From positions 23,238 through 87,237 of the forward strand of contig PQXC01000007.1 of NCBI GenBank assembly GCA_003194435.1: DNA of 64,000 bases. The letters are read 5' to 3'. Shown in pieces: positions 1 through 10,792 of the stretch (the stretch's first letter is position 1; every line of letters starts with the position of its first letter). Under the pieces are notes generated by a model. That model was not told where the DNA came from. It ran no database searches and saw nothing but the letters and a program-made list of their open reading frames with translations. The position numbers and the translations under genes are program-made. The stretch comes from Candidatus Methanophagaceae archaeon. GTDB taxonomy: Archaea > Halobacteriota > Syntropharchaeia > Alkanophagales > Methanospirareceae.

Positions 1-246
1 TTTCGCAATTCCTTCTTTTTTAATTGTAACAAATCAATGCCATCGAAACTGATTTTCCCTGAGGTCGGTTCAATCAATCGTAATAACAACTTCCCGACCG
101 TTGTCTTTCCACAGCCGCTCTCCCCGACGAGTCCCAATGTTTCTCCTCTTTCAATCTGGAATGATACACCATCCACAGCTTTTATATACTGTTTCTTCAG
201 TATTCCCGATGAGAAATATTTTCTCAGGTCTTTAACTTCGATCATA
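1..246 (-). CDS. Oligopeptide/nickel ABC transporter ATP-binding protein, DppF/NikE-like (partial, runs off window)
   Basis: Reverse-strand reading from ATG at 246 gives [65 protein letters not shown]..., with Walker [10 protein letters not shown]. Confidence 0.85.
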
Positions 247-1182
247 TAGCAGGCACCTCACAAAATGCCCATTTCCTATTTCTGCCATTTCCGGGTGCCT
301 GGTTTTACATATCCCTGTGGCATAGTCACATCGTGGATGGAACCGGCATCCGTCTGGGAGGTTAATTAAAGAAGGACTCATGCCCCTTATCGGTTTTAAT
401 CCCCTTTCTGGTAGTGAATTGAGAAAGCCCTGCGTATAAGGATGCAGTGGATTCTTGAATATATCCTCTGTTTTTGCATATTCCACGAGTTCGCCCGCAT
501 ACATCACTGCGATATTATCGCAAACCTCTGCTGCAACTCCTAAATCATGCGTTATGAACAGCATAGACCTTTGCTTTGTCACTTCTCTTAGGAGCTTCAC
601 TACCTGCATTTTTATCGTAACGTCCAGCCCCTTTGTCGGTTCATCTGCGATAATCAACGAGGGGTCACATGCAAGAGCCATTGCAATCATTGCCCTTTCC
701 TTCATTCCTCCGCTGAACTCATGTGGATATTTATTTGCCATTTTATCCGGAGCAGGGATTTTTACCGCTTCGAGCATTTCTACTGCTTTCTCGCTCGCCG
801 CTCTTTTAGCCAGCCTTTGATGCAATTGAATTGCTTCTGCTATCTGGTCACCCACTTTTAAAACGGGATTCAAGGATGTTGCTGGGTTCTGGAGTATCAT
901 AGCGATTTCCTTACCCCTTATCTTCCTTATTTCTTCTTCGCTCAGCCTTAGAAGGTCTTTGCCCTTATACACGATTTTACCTTCTATATTTATCTTTGCA
1001 GATGAGTGAAACAGACGTATTATGGACATTCCCAAAATACTTTTACCACTGCCTGTTTCGCCTATTAATCCCAATTTCTCTTTTTCTTCTATCTTGAGGT
1101 CAACAGCATTCACGGCTTTTACAATCCCGTCCCTGGTTGGGAACCATGTCTTTAGACTTGTTATTTCTAATAGAGTCGTCAT
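232..1182 (-). CDS. Oligopeptide/nickel ABC transporter ATP-binding protein, DppD/NikD-like
   Basis: Walker A GETGSGKS, signature [17 protein letters not shown]-terminal [12 protein letters not shown]...GCRFHPRC. The ORF opens at 1302, but the ATG at 1182 overlaps the upstream permease stop. Confidence 0.9.
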   Translation of the reverse strand: MTTLLEITSLKTWFPTRDGIVKAVNAVDLKIEEKEKLGLIGETGSGKSILGMSIIRLFHSSAKINIEGKIVYKGKDLLRLSEEEIRKIRGKEIAMILQNPATSLNPVLKVGDQIAEAIQLHQRLAKRAASEKAVEMLEAVKIPAPDKMANKYPHEFSGGMKERAMIAMALACDPSLIIADEPTKGLDVTIKMQVVKLLREVTKQRSMLFITHDLGVAAEVCDNIAVMYAGELVEYAKTEDIFKNPLHPYTQGFLNSLPERGLKPIRGMSPSLINLPDGCRFHPRCDYATGICKTRHPEMAEIGNGHFVRCLLYDRS

Positions 1183-2042
1183 ATTCGCGTCATACCTCTC
1201 AACCTCGGATTCACCAGTTCCTCCAGCGCATAACCAATGAACGTGAGCGAAAGAATTGTGAACGTAATGCACAATCCCGCTGGTAGCATCCACCACATCC
1301 ATAAGTCTGATATGAATATGGTGGGATACACAAAAGCATAATGGAGAATCATGCCCCAGCTCTTTGCTGTTGGGTCACCCAGGCCAAGGAAACTCAAGCT
1401 CGATTCTGCAATTATTACGTGGCTTGCTTCTATAATCAATCGCACAACGAGCAGAGGAAATACATTTGGCAGGATATGCTTCATTAAAATATACGTGTCC
1501 GGCGCTCCGACCATTCTCGCTGCTTCCACATAATTCCTTGTTCTTAGCGACAGCACCTCGGAGCGTATAATTCGCGTGGTTATGGGCCACCCGAGTATAA
1601 TGAAAATGAATATGAGGTTCCAGATGCTGGGTCGCATGAATGCTGCAATTACTATTATCAATGGCAGTCTCGGAATCGCAAGGAACGCATCAACAATCCG
1701 CATAAGGAAAAAACCAAACATTTCAAAGTAGCCGGAAAGAAGACCGAATGCTGTCCCTATAATACCCGAGACGACCGATACGAAGAACGCAATGAATAAA
1801 GAGACCCTTGCACCGTATATAAGTTCGCTCAGTATATCCTGACCTATATCATTCGTGCCAAGCAGATGGTCAGAACCCGGATGTTCCATGGGTTTAAACA
1901 TCTCATGCGGGTCGTAGGGAGCAATATAAGGTGCAAAGACCGCCAACGTCACAAAGAAGAGCAATATCGCAAGTCCAATCAATCCAAGCCTACTCTCTTT
2001 ATACGCATTCCAGAAACGATTTAAATCCTTTATTTCAGTCAT
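1179..2042 (-). CDS. ABC transporter permease, DppC-like
   Basis: Multi-TM; EAARMVGAPDTYILMKHILPN EAA motif; SFLGLGDPTAKSWGMIL. Confidence 0.9.
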   Translation of the reverse strand: MTEIKDLNRFWNAYKESRLGLIGLAILLFFVTLAVFAPYIAPYDPHEMFKPMEHPGSDHLLGTNDIGQDILSELIYGARVSLFIAFFVSVVSGIIGTAFGLLSGYFEMFGFFLMRIVDAFLAIPRLPLIIVIAAFMRPSIWNLIFIFIILGWPITTRIIRSEVLSLRTRNYVEAARMVGAPDTYILMKHILPNVFPLLVVRLIIEASHVIIAESSLSFLGLGDPTAKSWGMILHYAFVYPTIFISDLWMWWMLPAGLCITFTILSLTFIGYALEELVNPRLRGMTRI

Positions 2043-3015
2043 GTCTCAACCTCGGATCCAGCTGCACATAGACCATGTCTGCAACGAAATTCGCTGCAAT
2101 AATAACAAGCGTGATAATCAGAAATGCACCCTGCAATAATGGATAATCACGATACGTTACTGCATCAAAAAGCAGCCTCCCAACTCCTGGATATGCGAAC
2201 ACGGTCTCAACGAGTATCGTTCCACCTATCATAAAACCCGTTCTAAGTGCAATCATCGTGGTAATTGGAAGCAATGCGTTCTTCATCGCGTGCTTACGCA
2301 TAATATACCACTCCGCCATGCCTTTCGCCCTCGCAGTAAGTATATAATCCTCCCCTATCACATTTAGCATTGAATTCCGCATCAGGAGATACACACCACC
2401 GATATGGGAGATAACAAGCGTTGTCGCAGGTAAGAACAGGTGATATAATATGTCAGAGGCTTCTTCAAGAAGCGACGAATACCCCATAAACGGTGTTTGT
2501 GCACCGAAAGCCGGGAATAAATTGAGCTTTACGCTAAATAAAATGATGAAAAGCATACCAAGGAAGAACGGAGGAAAAGACCCGATAGAAAGAAGTGACA
2601 CGAGCAGTCCGACATCGCTTTTCCCACCCCTATTCCATGCAGATATAGCGCCCAGCAGGATGCCCAGCACCATATAAAGTGCTGTTGATGTTCCAACGAG
2701 AAGAAGCGTCCATTTCAGTGCTCCAATCAATATGTCTGATACGGGAGCATTGTGATATATTGACCACCCGAGGTCGCCATGCAGAATACCGAGCATATAG
2801 TCGTAGAATTGTTGGCTGAGCGGTTTGTCAAGTCCGTAATATGTGAGCAGTTTTGCCCTCGTCTCTTCATCCAGCACGATGGGCATATCCATACCAGGGG
2901 CACCGGTTAGAAATGATAATGGGTCGCCGGGCATTAGTCTTGGTAAAAAGAAGTTGAAAGAGAGAACAACAAGGATTATGGCGACGTAACCCGTTATTTT
3001 TGTAATCCGGTGCAT
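2035..3015 (-). CDS. ABC transporter permease, DppB-like
   Basis: Multi-TM; TARAKGMAEWYIMRKHAMKNALLP; PGVGRLLFDAVTYRDYPLLQG. Confidence 0.9.
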   Translation of the reverse strand: MHRITKITGYVAIILVVLSFNFFLPRLMPGDPLSFLTGAPGMDMPIVLDEETRAKLLTYYGLDKPLSQQFYDYMLGILHGDLGWSIYHNAPVSDILIGALKWTLLLVGTSTALYMVLGILLGAISAWNRGGKSDVGLLVSLLSIGSFPPFFLGMLFIILFSVKLNLFPAFGAQTPFMGYSSLLEEASDILYHLFLPATTLVISHIGGVYLLMRNSMLNVIGEDYILTARAKGMAEWYIMRKHAMKNALLPITTMIALRTGFMIGGTILVETVFAYPGVGRLLFDAVTYRDYPLLQGAFLIITLVIIAANFVADMVYVQLDPRLRHD

Positions 3016-3049
3016 TTATTTTTGTATGTGGATAAAAAGAGGAGGATAT

Positions 3050-4816
3050 TTATCTGTTCTTCCTCCTCAAAACCAGGTATGCAACCGCCAGTAATCCCGT
3101 GATTGCGAATATTACATCGAAGCCTGGCTGCTCTGGCTCTGGTGTTGGTGTTGGTATTGGTGTTGGTGCTGACGTCGTACCTGGGGACGCTGAAGCAGCA
3201 GGTGCAAGTGATGGCGCAGGTCTTACTTCTTCCTCCCCGATGAACACGAGTTTGTTCATCTCGATTGGAATACCAATTCCCACACCGCCCTTTGTAAAGA
3301 ACCAGGTATCCAGTTTCTCCGGGCGATAGACGCAGCACATCTTTGGATGATACAGGGTGTACACCGGTAGATTCTCGGCAATGCTTTCCTGGAGTTTAAA
3401 TACAAGCTCTTTTCTTGCTTTGTAATCCATCGTTTCCCGTTGTTCCTTAAATAACGCCGTGTACGTTTCGTTCTTACACGTGCCTCCTGGCCAGTCAGGT
3501 TTTTCCAATATGTTTGGATTTGCTATCCCACCGTGACCCGATATAACCATGAAGAAATTACCTTCTTTGAGTATCCCGTCCACGGTGCTCATGTCCATCA
3601 CTTTTACGTTTATCTTTATGCCGACCGCTGCCAGTTGCGATTTTATCAGTTCTGCCTCCCTTGAGAATTTGTCAAGTGTTATCAAATTGAACTCCAGGTC
3701 TCCTCCTTCCGGATATTCCATTATTCCGTCGCCATCGGTGTCTGTGAAGTTCAAAGCATTGAGTATTTCGATAGCCTTTGTCACGTTATGTTCATAGTCC
3801 GGAAGGTCTGGATTGTACCATTCTGTCACATCAGGATGAATTAATCCCGTGTTCGCAGGTATTCCATAACCGTGCACGACCAGCTCAACGAGTTCCGTTC
3901 TGTTTATACCGTAAGCAATTGCCTTTCTGAACGCTGTGAGGTTGGTTGGGTATCTTTCACAGTTGAAGATGACTTTTAACACCCAGTAGCTCGGACCCCA
4001 TCGAGTACCAAAACCTGATTTGTTTTCAAACGCAGATACTGCTTTTGCTCTTCGTCCCCAGAAACTGGTTTCATCTATGTCACCGGTTGTTAATGCTAAC
4101 GCAGGGTCATTGACCGAGAGCGAGATGAGTTTATCCACCAGCGGTTTTCCCTTGAAATATTCTTCGTTTGCCTCCCACTCGTAATATCCCTGCTCTTTAT
4201 TGTATTTTAACAGTTTGAAAGGACCTGTTCCTATAACAGCCTTGTCTCCAACAAATTTAACCGGGTCTGATACGTCTTTCCAGATATGTTCGGGTATTAT
4301 CGGGACGTTTCCCGCAATGTCCACAAGGAACGGTGCAAACGGTTCGGTAAGGTGTATAACCACAGTATGGTCATCCACGATGTCTACATGGTCTATGTAG
4401 CCCAGAGTCTGGAACCACTTGAACGAGGTCTTATGCTTTTTTATGTAATCGAAAGTAAACTGCACGTCCTTTGCGGTAAATGGTTCTCCATCGTGCCATT
4501 TCACACCTTCGTGAAGATGGAACGTCCACGTCTTGCCATCGTCAGACATCTCCCAACTGTCTGCAAGCCAGGGTATTACAGTACCGTTCTGGTCTTTCCA
4601 GGTCAGCGTGTCGAATCCAAAGCTCATTCTGATATAACCAGGTCCTCTCGGATAGAATCCGAACGGCGAAGGATATCCCCAGTCACCTCCAGGGAGATCA
4701 CCAGCGAATTTTACCACTTTCTCGTCTGCCGCAACAGCGGCTATTCCACCGAAAACACTGCACACAAGTATTAGTATTACCAGTGTTAATACATCCACAT
4801 TTTTCCCCTTTTTCAT
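3050..4816 (-). CDS. Extracellular solute-binding protein family 5 (DppA/NikA-like) with C-terminal PGF-CTERM anchor
   Basis: SBP_bac_5 motifs (FDTLTWKD, WTFHLHEGVKWHDGEPFTAKDV); Pro/Thr-rich linker, then PGF + TM + RRKNR. Confidence 0.9.
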   Translation of the reverse strand: MKKGKNVDVLTLVILILVCSVFGGIAAVAADEKVVKFAGDLPGGDWGYPSPFGFYPRGPGYIRMSFGFDTLTWKDQNGTVIPWLADSWEMSDDGKTWTFHLHEGVKWHDGEPFTAKDVQFTFDYIKKHKTSFKWFQTLGYIDHVDIVDDHTVVIHLTEPFAPFLVDIAGNVPIIPEHIWKDVSDPVKFVGDKAVIGTGPFKLLKYNKEQGYYEWEANEEYFKGKPLVDKLISLSVNDPALALTTGDIDETSFWGRRAKAVSAFENKSGFGTRWGPSYWVLKVIFNCERYPTNLTAFRKAIAYGINRTELVELVVHGYGIPANTGLIHPDVTEWYNPDLPDYEHNVTKAIEILNALNFTDTDGDGIMEYPEGGDLEFNLITLDKFSREAELIKSQLAAVGIKINVKVMDMSTVDGILKEGNFFMVISGHGGIANPNILEKPDWPGGTCKNETYTALFKEQRETMDYKARKELVFKLQESIAENLPVYTLYHPKMCCVYRPEKLDTWFFTKGGVGIGIPIEMNKLVFIGEEEVRPAPSLAPAASASPGTTSAPTPIPTPTPEPEQPGFDVIFAITGLLAVAYLVLRRKNR

Positions 4817-5601
4817 TTTCCCCCTTTTTCACCTCCTAAAACATTGATAAGTTCATCAATCTCTGGCAAGCATACATCAAGCTCTTTACCGGTCAGTCCA
4901 GCCCGGAACACGTCATTATTCACCGGGATAATCCCTGCAATTCTGTCTTCATCCACAGATGCGAGCATAACTTGCCTGCTTTCATCATCCACTTTATTGA
5001 GTATGAAATAGACAGGTTTTTTAATGCTACCCGCTAATTCGTCAATCTTTTTCGAGAGCATAAGCGATTCAAAAGTCGGGTCCATAACCACCAGAACAAT
5101 GTCGCATCCCTGTTCCACGCCCCTGCCGAAGTGTTCAACTCCCGCATCCGTATCTATGATTACAACCTCTTTAGCAGCCACTTTCAGGTGTTCAAGCATT
5201 CCTGTTGAGAGAACACCCATTGCACAGGCACAACCCTCCCCGAACTCATGTATTTTCCCTACTGCGAGCAGCATTATTCCGTTCTTCTCAACCAGGTACT
5301 CTCTTGGGATATCGTCGAGTGTCCACATTTCATCGAAGATTTCGATCTTCGGCGGACCGCTTTTTGCATTGGGATTCTGAAACGATGACCTCATCCGCTC
5401 AAGAATCACTTTCTTTCCGCCGAAGTAGTTCATGAGGTCATCAGGCAGCTCCATGCCTAATTGGCGGTGTAATCCGAAGTTCGATTCATCACTGTCAATC
5501 ACCAGCACCCGGTATCCACGATTTGCCATTGCCTTTGCGAGAAGCGCAGCAATCGTGCTTTTTCCGCACCCCCCTTTTCCACACACCATTATCTTCATCA
5601 T
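4813..5601 (-). CDS. cooC: CooC-type nickel-insertion/maturation ATPase
   Basis: KGGCGKST deviant Walker A, CXC motif in EGCACAMG, DTDAGVEHFGRG; ATGA-type overlap with the SBP gene. Confidence 0.85.
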   Translation of the reverse strand: MMKIMVCGKGGCGKSTIAALLAKAMANRGYRVLVIDSDESNFGLHRQLGMELPDDLMNYFGGKKVILERMRSSFQNPNAKSGPPKIEIFDEMWTLDDIPREYLVEKNGIMLLAVGKIHEFGEGCACAMGVLSTGMLEHLKVAAKEVVIIDTDAGVEHFGRGVEQGCDIVLVVMDPTFESLMLSKKIDELAGSIKKPVYFILNKVDDESRQVMLASVDEDRIAGIIPVNNDVFRAGLTGKELDVCLPEIDELINVLGGEKGGK

Positions 5602-5910
5602 TTATCACCTTTCTATGCGGTTTTACAGTTATTTTCTTATTTATAATTGATGAATAAAATAGATCGTATATAAATTTTCCGATTTTTTCCTGTGGTATCT
5701 TATGAACTATATTGAATGCTAACAGGTTTATCCCATTATTTCTACTTGTTCCGCTTTTTCCCTTCTCACCTTTATGCTCTGTGTAATCGCATCTTCAAAT
5801 GCAATTGACTCAAAAACCACTCAAAATATTGCTTTCATTGCTATGCCCCAGTTTTAGCTGTTCCTGGATTACCGCTTACGGGTTTTGGGTCATTTACAGT
5901 ATTTGCTCAG

Positions 5911-6764
5911 ATGCTCAGACTAAACTTTTTATATTTTGTTATGGCGACGAAATGTGGAGGATGTAGGCTTCCTTTATCCCTGAAACCCAAAGAAATGGCA
6001 ATGCCAATCAAAACGACACCAAGAGAAGCGATCTTTGTCACAGAAGACAGAGTAAATCTATGTATTTTATCTAAGGAAAACGCACCTTTTATTACTTTAA
6101 AACATCCTCTATTAAAGACCTTTTCGGCTTAAACAGCTTCCAATTAAGGATATTATGCTTAAACAAGAAAAGCCAACGGCTTTAAAGAGGGGTATTCTAT
6201 GGCTAAAACAAGTTTCATACCGATATAATAGCCTTTGGACCTGGAATAAGCCCATTTATAGTCCTTATCTTTTAAATCTTCCCTCTTATACTTCTTTCTG
6301 AACCAGTTAAGATCCACCGTCAAATTGGTGGTATCTCCAATTATTATCGTTTTTCCTCTCTTTCGCTTTCCACAAACGGCGTTTACGATTCTCAACACCA
6401 TATCCACAAACTGATCGACTGTAAACCTGCTTAGAAGCCTGTAAACTTCTTTAGCATCTGGAACATCGTGCACGCCTGTAAACTCCCTTAACGACGCTTT
6501 AGCCTTTAATTCGCTTATTACAAAGGTTATATCAGTTTCAAAGCACATTGCGAGTATCACGACCTTCAGCATCGTTATAGCTTCACTTAGCGGCTTTACT
6601 CCATGTTTAGACACTATTTTCCTCATCTTTCTTTTCTCGAATATCCTTAGCACGTTTCTCACAAAATCCCATCTGGGGTCCCCTTCTTCCGGTATCAACG
6701 GTGTCGCTATGATGATCTTTTGTGAATGGTTAATGGAGGGGGTTAAGTGTGATGAATAACACAC
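5911..6764 (-). pseudogene. Degraded IS transposase remnant
   Basis: The 6159-6764 ORF has a transposase-like N-terminus (RIFEKRKMRKIVSKHGVKPLSEAITMLKVVIL..., IIIGDTTNLTVDLNWFRKKY..., KGYYIGMKLVLAIEYPSLKPLAFLV*). Reverse-strand reading at about 6125-5911 gives a C-terminal-like remnant (AEKVFNRGCFKVIKGAFSLDKIHRFTLSSVTKIASLGVVLIGIAISLGF) after stops. Confidence 0.6.
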
Positions 6765-7602
6765 CCATAATCATTACTATGACACCACACAACCGTTCCT
6801 TTATACGCGATTCCTTAAATATCGAATAGCCGAAGATAACACCCATTATCGCACTTGTTCGCTTCACTGCAATCACGTATGCAACGAGCGTGAGCGAGAT
6901 AGCAGTCATCTGCGAGATGGACGTCAAACCCCCGAATAGCCCTACTTTCAATAAACCCTGTCCATTCATGCTAATCCGCTCTTTTCTTGCCATCGCTATG
7001 ACCAGTGGTGACAGCAGTAACGCGGCTACCGAGTCAACCGCGATGACCCAGAACAACGGCGAGGAGTTCAACAGCCCTATCTTGTCTATATTGGATGTTA
7101 TACTCCATATAAACGCAACCAAAAGCATCAACCTCGCACCTTTATCACTCACAAGCGCTTTGAATGGTGCAAAATACCCGTGTACCTTCTCACTCACATT
7201 TAACAGGTATGAGCCCGCGACAATCATGAGAATACCGATGATACCACCCACGTTTGGGAATTCACCCACCATTAATGGCGATGTCACGAGCATGAACAGT
7301 GGTGTAAATGTGAGCATAGGCACAGTAATAGAGAGCTCAGAGATTTTTATCGCTCGCATATACATGATTAGCGTTACTACATACAGAGTTGAGCCTGAGA
7401 ACAGCGCCAGCCAGAATCGCGTGCCCAGTGCGGGAATACCGGTGAATAATAGAGCCGGTAGTAGAAAAGGTAGTGCAAAAGCGGGTAATGCCCATGCCAG
7501 CACGTACTCATCGCTTTCGCTCTCGCTTAAACATTTCTTGCTGAATACATCCTTCAGGGATTCAAATAGCGCAGTCAGGAGCGCAAAGATAAGCCAGAGC
7601 AT
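6730..7602 (-). CDS. EamA/DMT-family transporter
   Basis: About 10 TM helices, internal repeat, N-terminal LIFALLTALFESLKDVFSKK. Confidence 0.75.
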   Translation of the reverse strand: MLWLIFALLTALFESLKDVFSKKCLSESESDEYVLAWALPAFALPFLLPALLFTGIPALGTRFWLALFSGSTLYVVTLIMYMRAIKISELSITVPMLTFTPLFMLVTSPLMVGEFPNVGGIIGILMIVAGSYLLNVSEKVHGYFAPFKALVSDKGARLMLLVAFIWSITSNIDKIGLLNSSPLFWVIAVDSVAALLLSPLVIAMARKERISMNGQGLLKVGLFGGLTSISQMTAISLTLVAYVIAVKRTSAIMGVIFGYSIFKESRIKERLCGVIVMIMGVLFITLNPLH

Positions 7603-7621
7603 ATCTCTGTCTTCGCTTCCT

Positions 7622-9643
7622 TCATTCTTTCACTACCAATCGCAACCGCAATTGCGCCGTCGCGGTATCAGCATCAATAACATCCCCTTCTCTCGCTACT
7701 ATCTCTATTCTACCACTGAACATCGGACCGTTCAGCACTAAGGTTTGATACTCGCCCCTATGCTTCACCAGCCACTCAATATCACTATCACCGGAAGTTA
7801 TCCGTTTGCCAAGCCATGCCCTGTGCTCAACGGGTACCGCAGATAGAATCACTTCAAACAAACTGAGAGCAAGCCGCAGTTCTGTCTCATAGTTGATATG
7901 CCACAATGGTGATAATACCGTCAGACCCTCTTCCGCCGCAGTGCGCTCTATTCTATCCTTAGCGGCTTCATCATCGCTAACATCCGTGATAATACCTCCT
8001 ATCTGATACTTCGCCTTTGCTTCTCTCAAAGCAGCACTGAGATTACCACGTTCAGGTTCAGGCTCCTTTATCAGTGGTAAACCAAGAGCCTTTGCCTGCT
8101 GTTCCGCAACCTCAGGCATATAGGATGTAAAGGCAGAGGCAGAGGTTGAGTCAGAGGCGATTAAACAATCCACCTGATAGCCCGCCTTCCGCATTAACCA
8201 TAATGCATATATGCTCTCAATTCCGGAATTGAAGATACAACCAAGATTGATGTTCCGTGCGGGATAAAAAGTCCTTATGTAGTCTCGCTTATACCGGTAT
8301 CCTTTTCTCGCTCTCAGCTTATCCATTGCTTTGAGGAAATTCGAGCCGTATTGAATTGCCCTTTTCTTCCTGCTCGCTACATCCATCAGACCGAGCTCTC
8401 GCCGCGCTATCTCTCGTAAAATTAATTTATCCTCACCATTGTGCAATTTCAATACCGGCGGTATTCTCAATCCGAACTCCACGAGTTCGGGTGCCAGAAA
8501 CGGCGCACGTAATGAAATCCCGCAATGATTGGCTATTACGTCGTCGCGATAGAGGTCGCGCTCATACGCACCCATGAGTCCAGCCAGGCATTCTTCTCCC
8601 ACTTCTTCCAATTTCACACGTTTATGCCGCTCATAACCGGCGAATAGCTCCTCCGTGCCCAGACCATAGAGAATGGTCTTTATACCATCTTCCATAGCAA
8701 ATTCACATGCCACATATAATGGCAATGCCACACTCGCCTTCACAACATCCGTATCCTCGATACACGGTATCACTTCTTTGAGATATCTCTCCAGCTCTTC
8801 TATCCGTAACCTCTTTATCCTCAGCTCGAAGCCATGACGTGCTGCTACATGCCTCGCAAACTCTAAATCCTCAGCTACCTTCATCCCCGGCTCTTCCACC
8901 GCAACGGTATAGCAGTTGAAATCGGCACCCGAATCCTTGCACAGATATGCGATGAGTGTAGAATCCAGCCCACCGGAGAAGAGTACGCCAAACTTCTCGC
9001 CCGCCGGTATCCTCCTCCTTATGCTCGCACGTATCAGTTCCAGTAGTTCAGACCTCAGCATCGCCATATCCCCGCTCAGCTCCGGCTTGGTAGAGAAGAA
9101 AGCCCGATGCTCAAACTTTAACCTGTCCCCTTTTATATCATACAGCAATACTGTTCTTGGCTCAAGCAAGATAGCATGTGGGAAACCCATCGCCTCCAGC
9201 ATCTTCCGCTCTGATGCAAATGCGAATCCATCTGCATGTACGAACCAGAGCGGTTTTATGCCCAGTATGTCACGGGCGATGAGTACTTCATCATCTTCTA
9301 CTCGCCACAGGGCAAAAGCAAAAGCACCGTCCAGGCTCTTCTCTATCTCTATACCCTCAAGATCGGCTCTCCTCTCGAGGTAGTGTAAAAGCGAGTCATA
9401 ACTGCTCTCATCCTTTTTATTGTATAGCTCTACATCTGCCACGAGCCTGAGTCTATTCTTCTTCAACTCTCCTGTGGTGGCGATACAGTTCCTTAAGCTC
9501 TCATCACATACCGCATTCTTCAATCTGATGTTGAGGTTCTTCGTATTCGTCTTTCTCGTTGTCTCCGTCTTCAGCGCCTCAAAACCACTGATTGCTACCT
9601 TCAGTGCATTAACGTGGTTAAAAACCCCCGCTATTCTCGCCAT
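7622..9643 (-). CDS. Asparagine synthase (class II)-like protein fused to a Dph6-like PP-loop ATPase domain
   Basis: AsnB-like GATase II fold followed by FGVLFSGGLDSTLIAYL; C-terminal GCIFNSGIESIYALWLMRKAGYQV...GIITDVSDDEAAKDRIER...LSPLWH...EYQTLVLNGPMFSGRIEI, resembling diphthine-ammonia ligase-type domains. Confidence 0.75.
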   Translation of the reverse strand: MARIAGVFNHVNALKVAISGFEALKTETTRKTNTKNLNIRLKNAVCDESLRNCIATTGELKKNRLRLVADVELYNKKDESSYDSLLHYLERRADLEGIEIEKSLDGAFAFALWRVEDDEVLIARDILGIKPLWFVHADGFAFASERKMLEAMGFPHAILLEPRTVLLYDIKGDRLKFEHRAFFSTKPELSGDMAMLRSELLELIRASIRRRIPAGEKFGVLFSGGLDSTLIAYLCKDSGADFNCYTVAVEEPGMKVAEDLEFARHVAARHGFELRIKRLRIEELERYLKEVIPCIEDTDVVKASVALPLYVACEFAMEDGIKTILYGLGTEELFAGYERHKRVKLEEVGEECLAGLMGAYERDLYRDDVIANHCGISLRAPFLAPELVEFGLRIPPVLKLHNGEDKLILREIARRELGLMDVASRKKRAIQYGSNFLKAMDKLRARKGYRYKRDYIRTFYPARNINLGCIFNSGIESIYALWLMRKAGYQVDCLIASDSTSASAFTSYMPEVAEQQAKALGLPLIKEPEPERGNLSAALREAKAKYQIGGIITDVSDDEAAKDRIERTAAEEGLTVLSPLWHINYETELRLALSLFEVILSAVPVEHRAWLGKRITSGDSDIEWLVKHRGEYQTLVLNGPMFSGRIEIVAREGDVIDADTATAQLRLRLVVKE

Positions 9644-10376
9644 CTCTAAACACTCGCAATAGCACCCTCTCTATATTTTCTCGCATCTTAGTAGCAGCCT
9701 CTACTATCCTCTGGTAGCTCAGCTCCTCTTCGGCTATACCATGTGCATAATTATCAACCGAGCTCAAATTCGCATATTTCAGTCCCAATTCCTTCGCCAG
9801 TGTCGCCTCTGCACCCATGTTCATACCAACCACATCTGCATAGTCCCTTATGAAATTTATCTCCGCCTTCGTCTCCAGTCGCGGTCCTACACTCTGGAAA
9901 TAGATGCCGCCATCAATCACGGGTATGCCCTCCGCCTTCGCCGCTTCTATCAGCTCGTTTCTCAAATCACTATCTAAGCCGGGTGTAATATGCACAATCT
10001 CATCATCGAAGAAGGTGGGTATATTACACAGGCTGATGTAATCATGGGGCACGAGTAGCGAGCCGGGTTTTATCTCCTTCTTCAAACTGCCCACCGAAGT
10101 CACACCTATGACCCTATCAATGCCAAGCATCTTGAACGCCACTATGTTCGCTCTGTGGTTTATCCTGTGCGGTGGTATGTTCCTGTATCTGCCGTGTCTG
10201 GGAATGAATACGAATTCGCGACTAACAAACAGGTGAACATCACCATATTTCGTCTTTAGCTCCTCCTCTCTGCAACCAGCCATTAGCCCGGTATCAAATA
10301 GGTTCGTGCCACCAATTACGCCCACCTTATCCTTATCCTTATTCTTCCGCAGTTGCATCTGCATTAAATAAAACAA
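9618..10376 (-). CDS. 5'-methylthioadenosine/S-methyl-5'-thioinosine phosphorylase family
   Basis: VGVIGGTNLFD, FIPRHGRYRNIPPHRINHRAN, VGMNMGAEATLAKELGLKYANLSSVDNYAHGI. Confidence 0.9.
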   Translation of the reverse strand: MFYLMQMQLRKNKDKDKVGVIGGTNLFDTGLMAGCREEELKTKYGDVHLFVSREFVFIPRHGRYRNIPPHRINHRANIVAFKMLGIDRVIGVTSVGSLKKEIKPGSLLVPHDYISLCNIPTFFDDEIVHITPGLDSDLRNELIEAAKAEGIPVIDGGIYFQSVGPRLETKAEINFIRDYADVVGMNMGAEATLAKELGLKYANLSSVDNYAHGIAEEELSYQRIVEAATKMRENIERVLLRVFRDGENSGGF

Positions 10377-10447
10377 TCATCCTCCTATAGGATATGTAAT
10401 GTACTATTACTATTATAATAAAAAATAAAGTGGAGGGAGGAAAGGAA

Positions 10448-10792
10448 ATGAAAATAGTGAGAAGAGAGCAAAAAATACCTTTCGAGGCGAAAGATGGTTC
10501 TGAGATAAGGGAGCTTTTGAAATCAGAAAGCGAAAGGATGAGTCTGGCAGAAGCTACTGTCCACGAAGAAACGAAACTCCATTTCCATAAAACTTCCGAT
10601 GAGATATATTATATTCTGGAGGGGAGAGGAGTAATGGAGATAGAAGGTGAGAGGAGAGAGGTTTCAGAAGGGGATGCTGTGTTCATTCCTTCCAAAAAGA
10701 AGCACAGGATTTACTCAGGTAAAAACGAGAAAGTGAGGTTTTTGTGTCTCTGTGCTCCTCCCTATTCTGATGAGGATACAGTCATGGTATAG
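10448..10792 (+). CDS. Small cupin-domain protein
   Basis: LHFHKTSDEIYYILEGRGVMEIEG...GDAVFIPSKKKHRI cupin motifs. Confidence 0.85.
   Translation: MKIVRREQKIPFEAKDGSEIRELLKSESERMSLAEATVHEETKLHFHKTSDEIYYILEGRGVMEIEGERREVSEGDAVFIPSKKKHRIYSGKNEKVRFLCLCAPPYSDEDTVMV

Noticed and set aside
5720-5860. Possible gene remnant on the minus strand (MKAIF*VVFESIAFEDAITQSIKVRREKAEQVEIMG)
   Set aside because: Short, stop-interrupted and with no family I can recognise.
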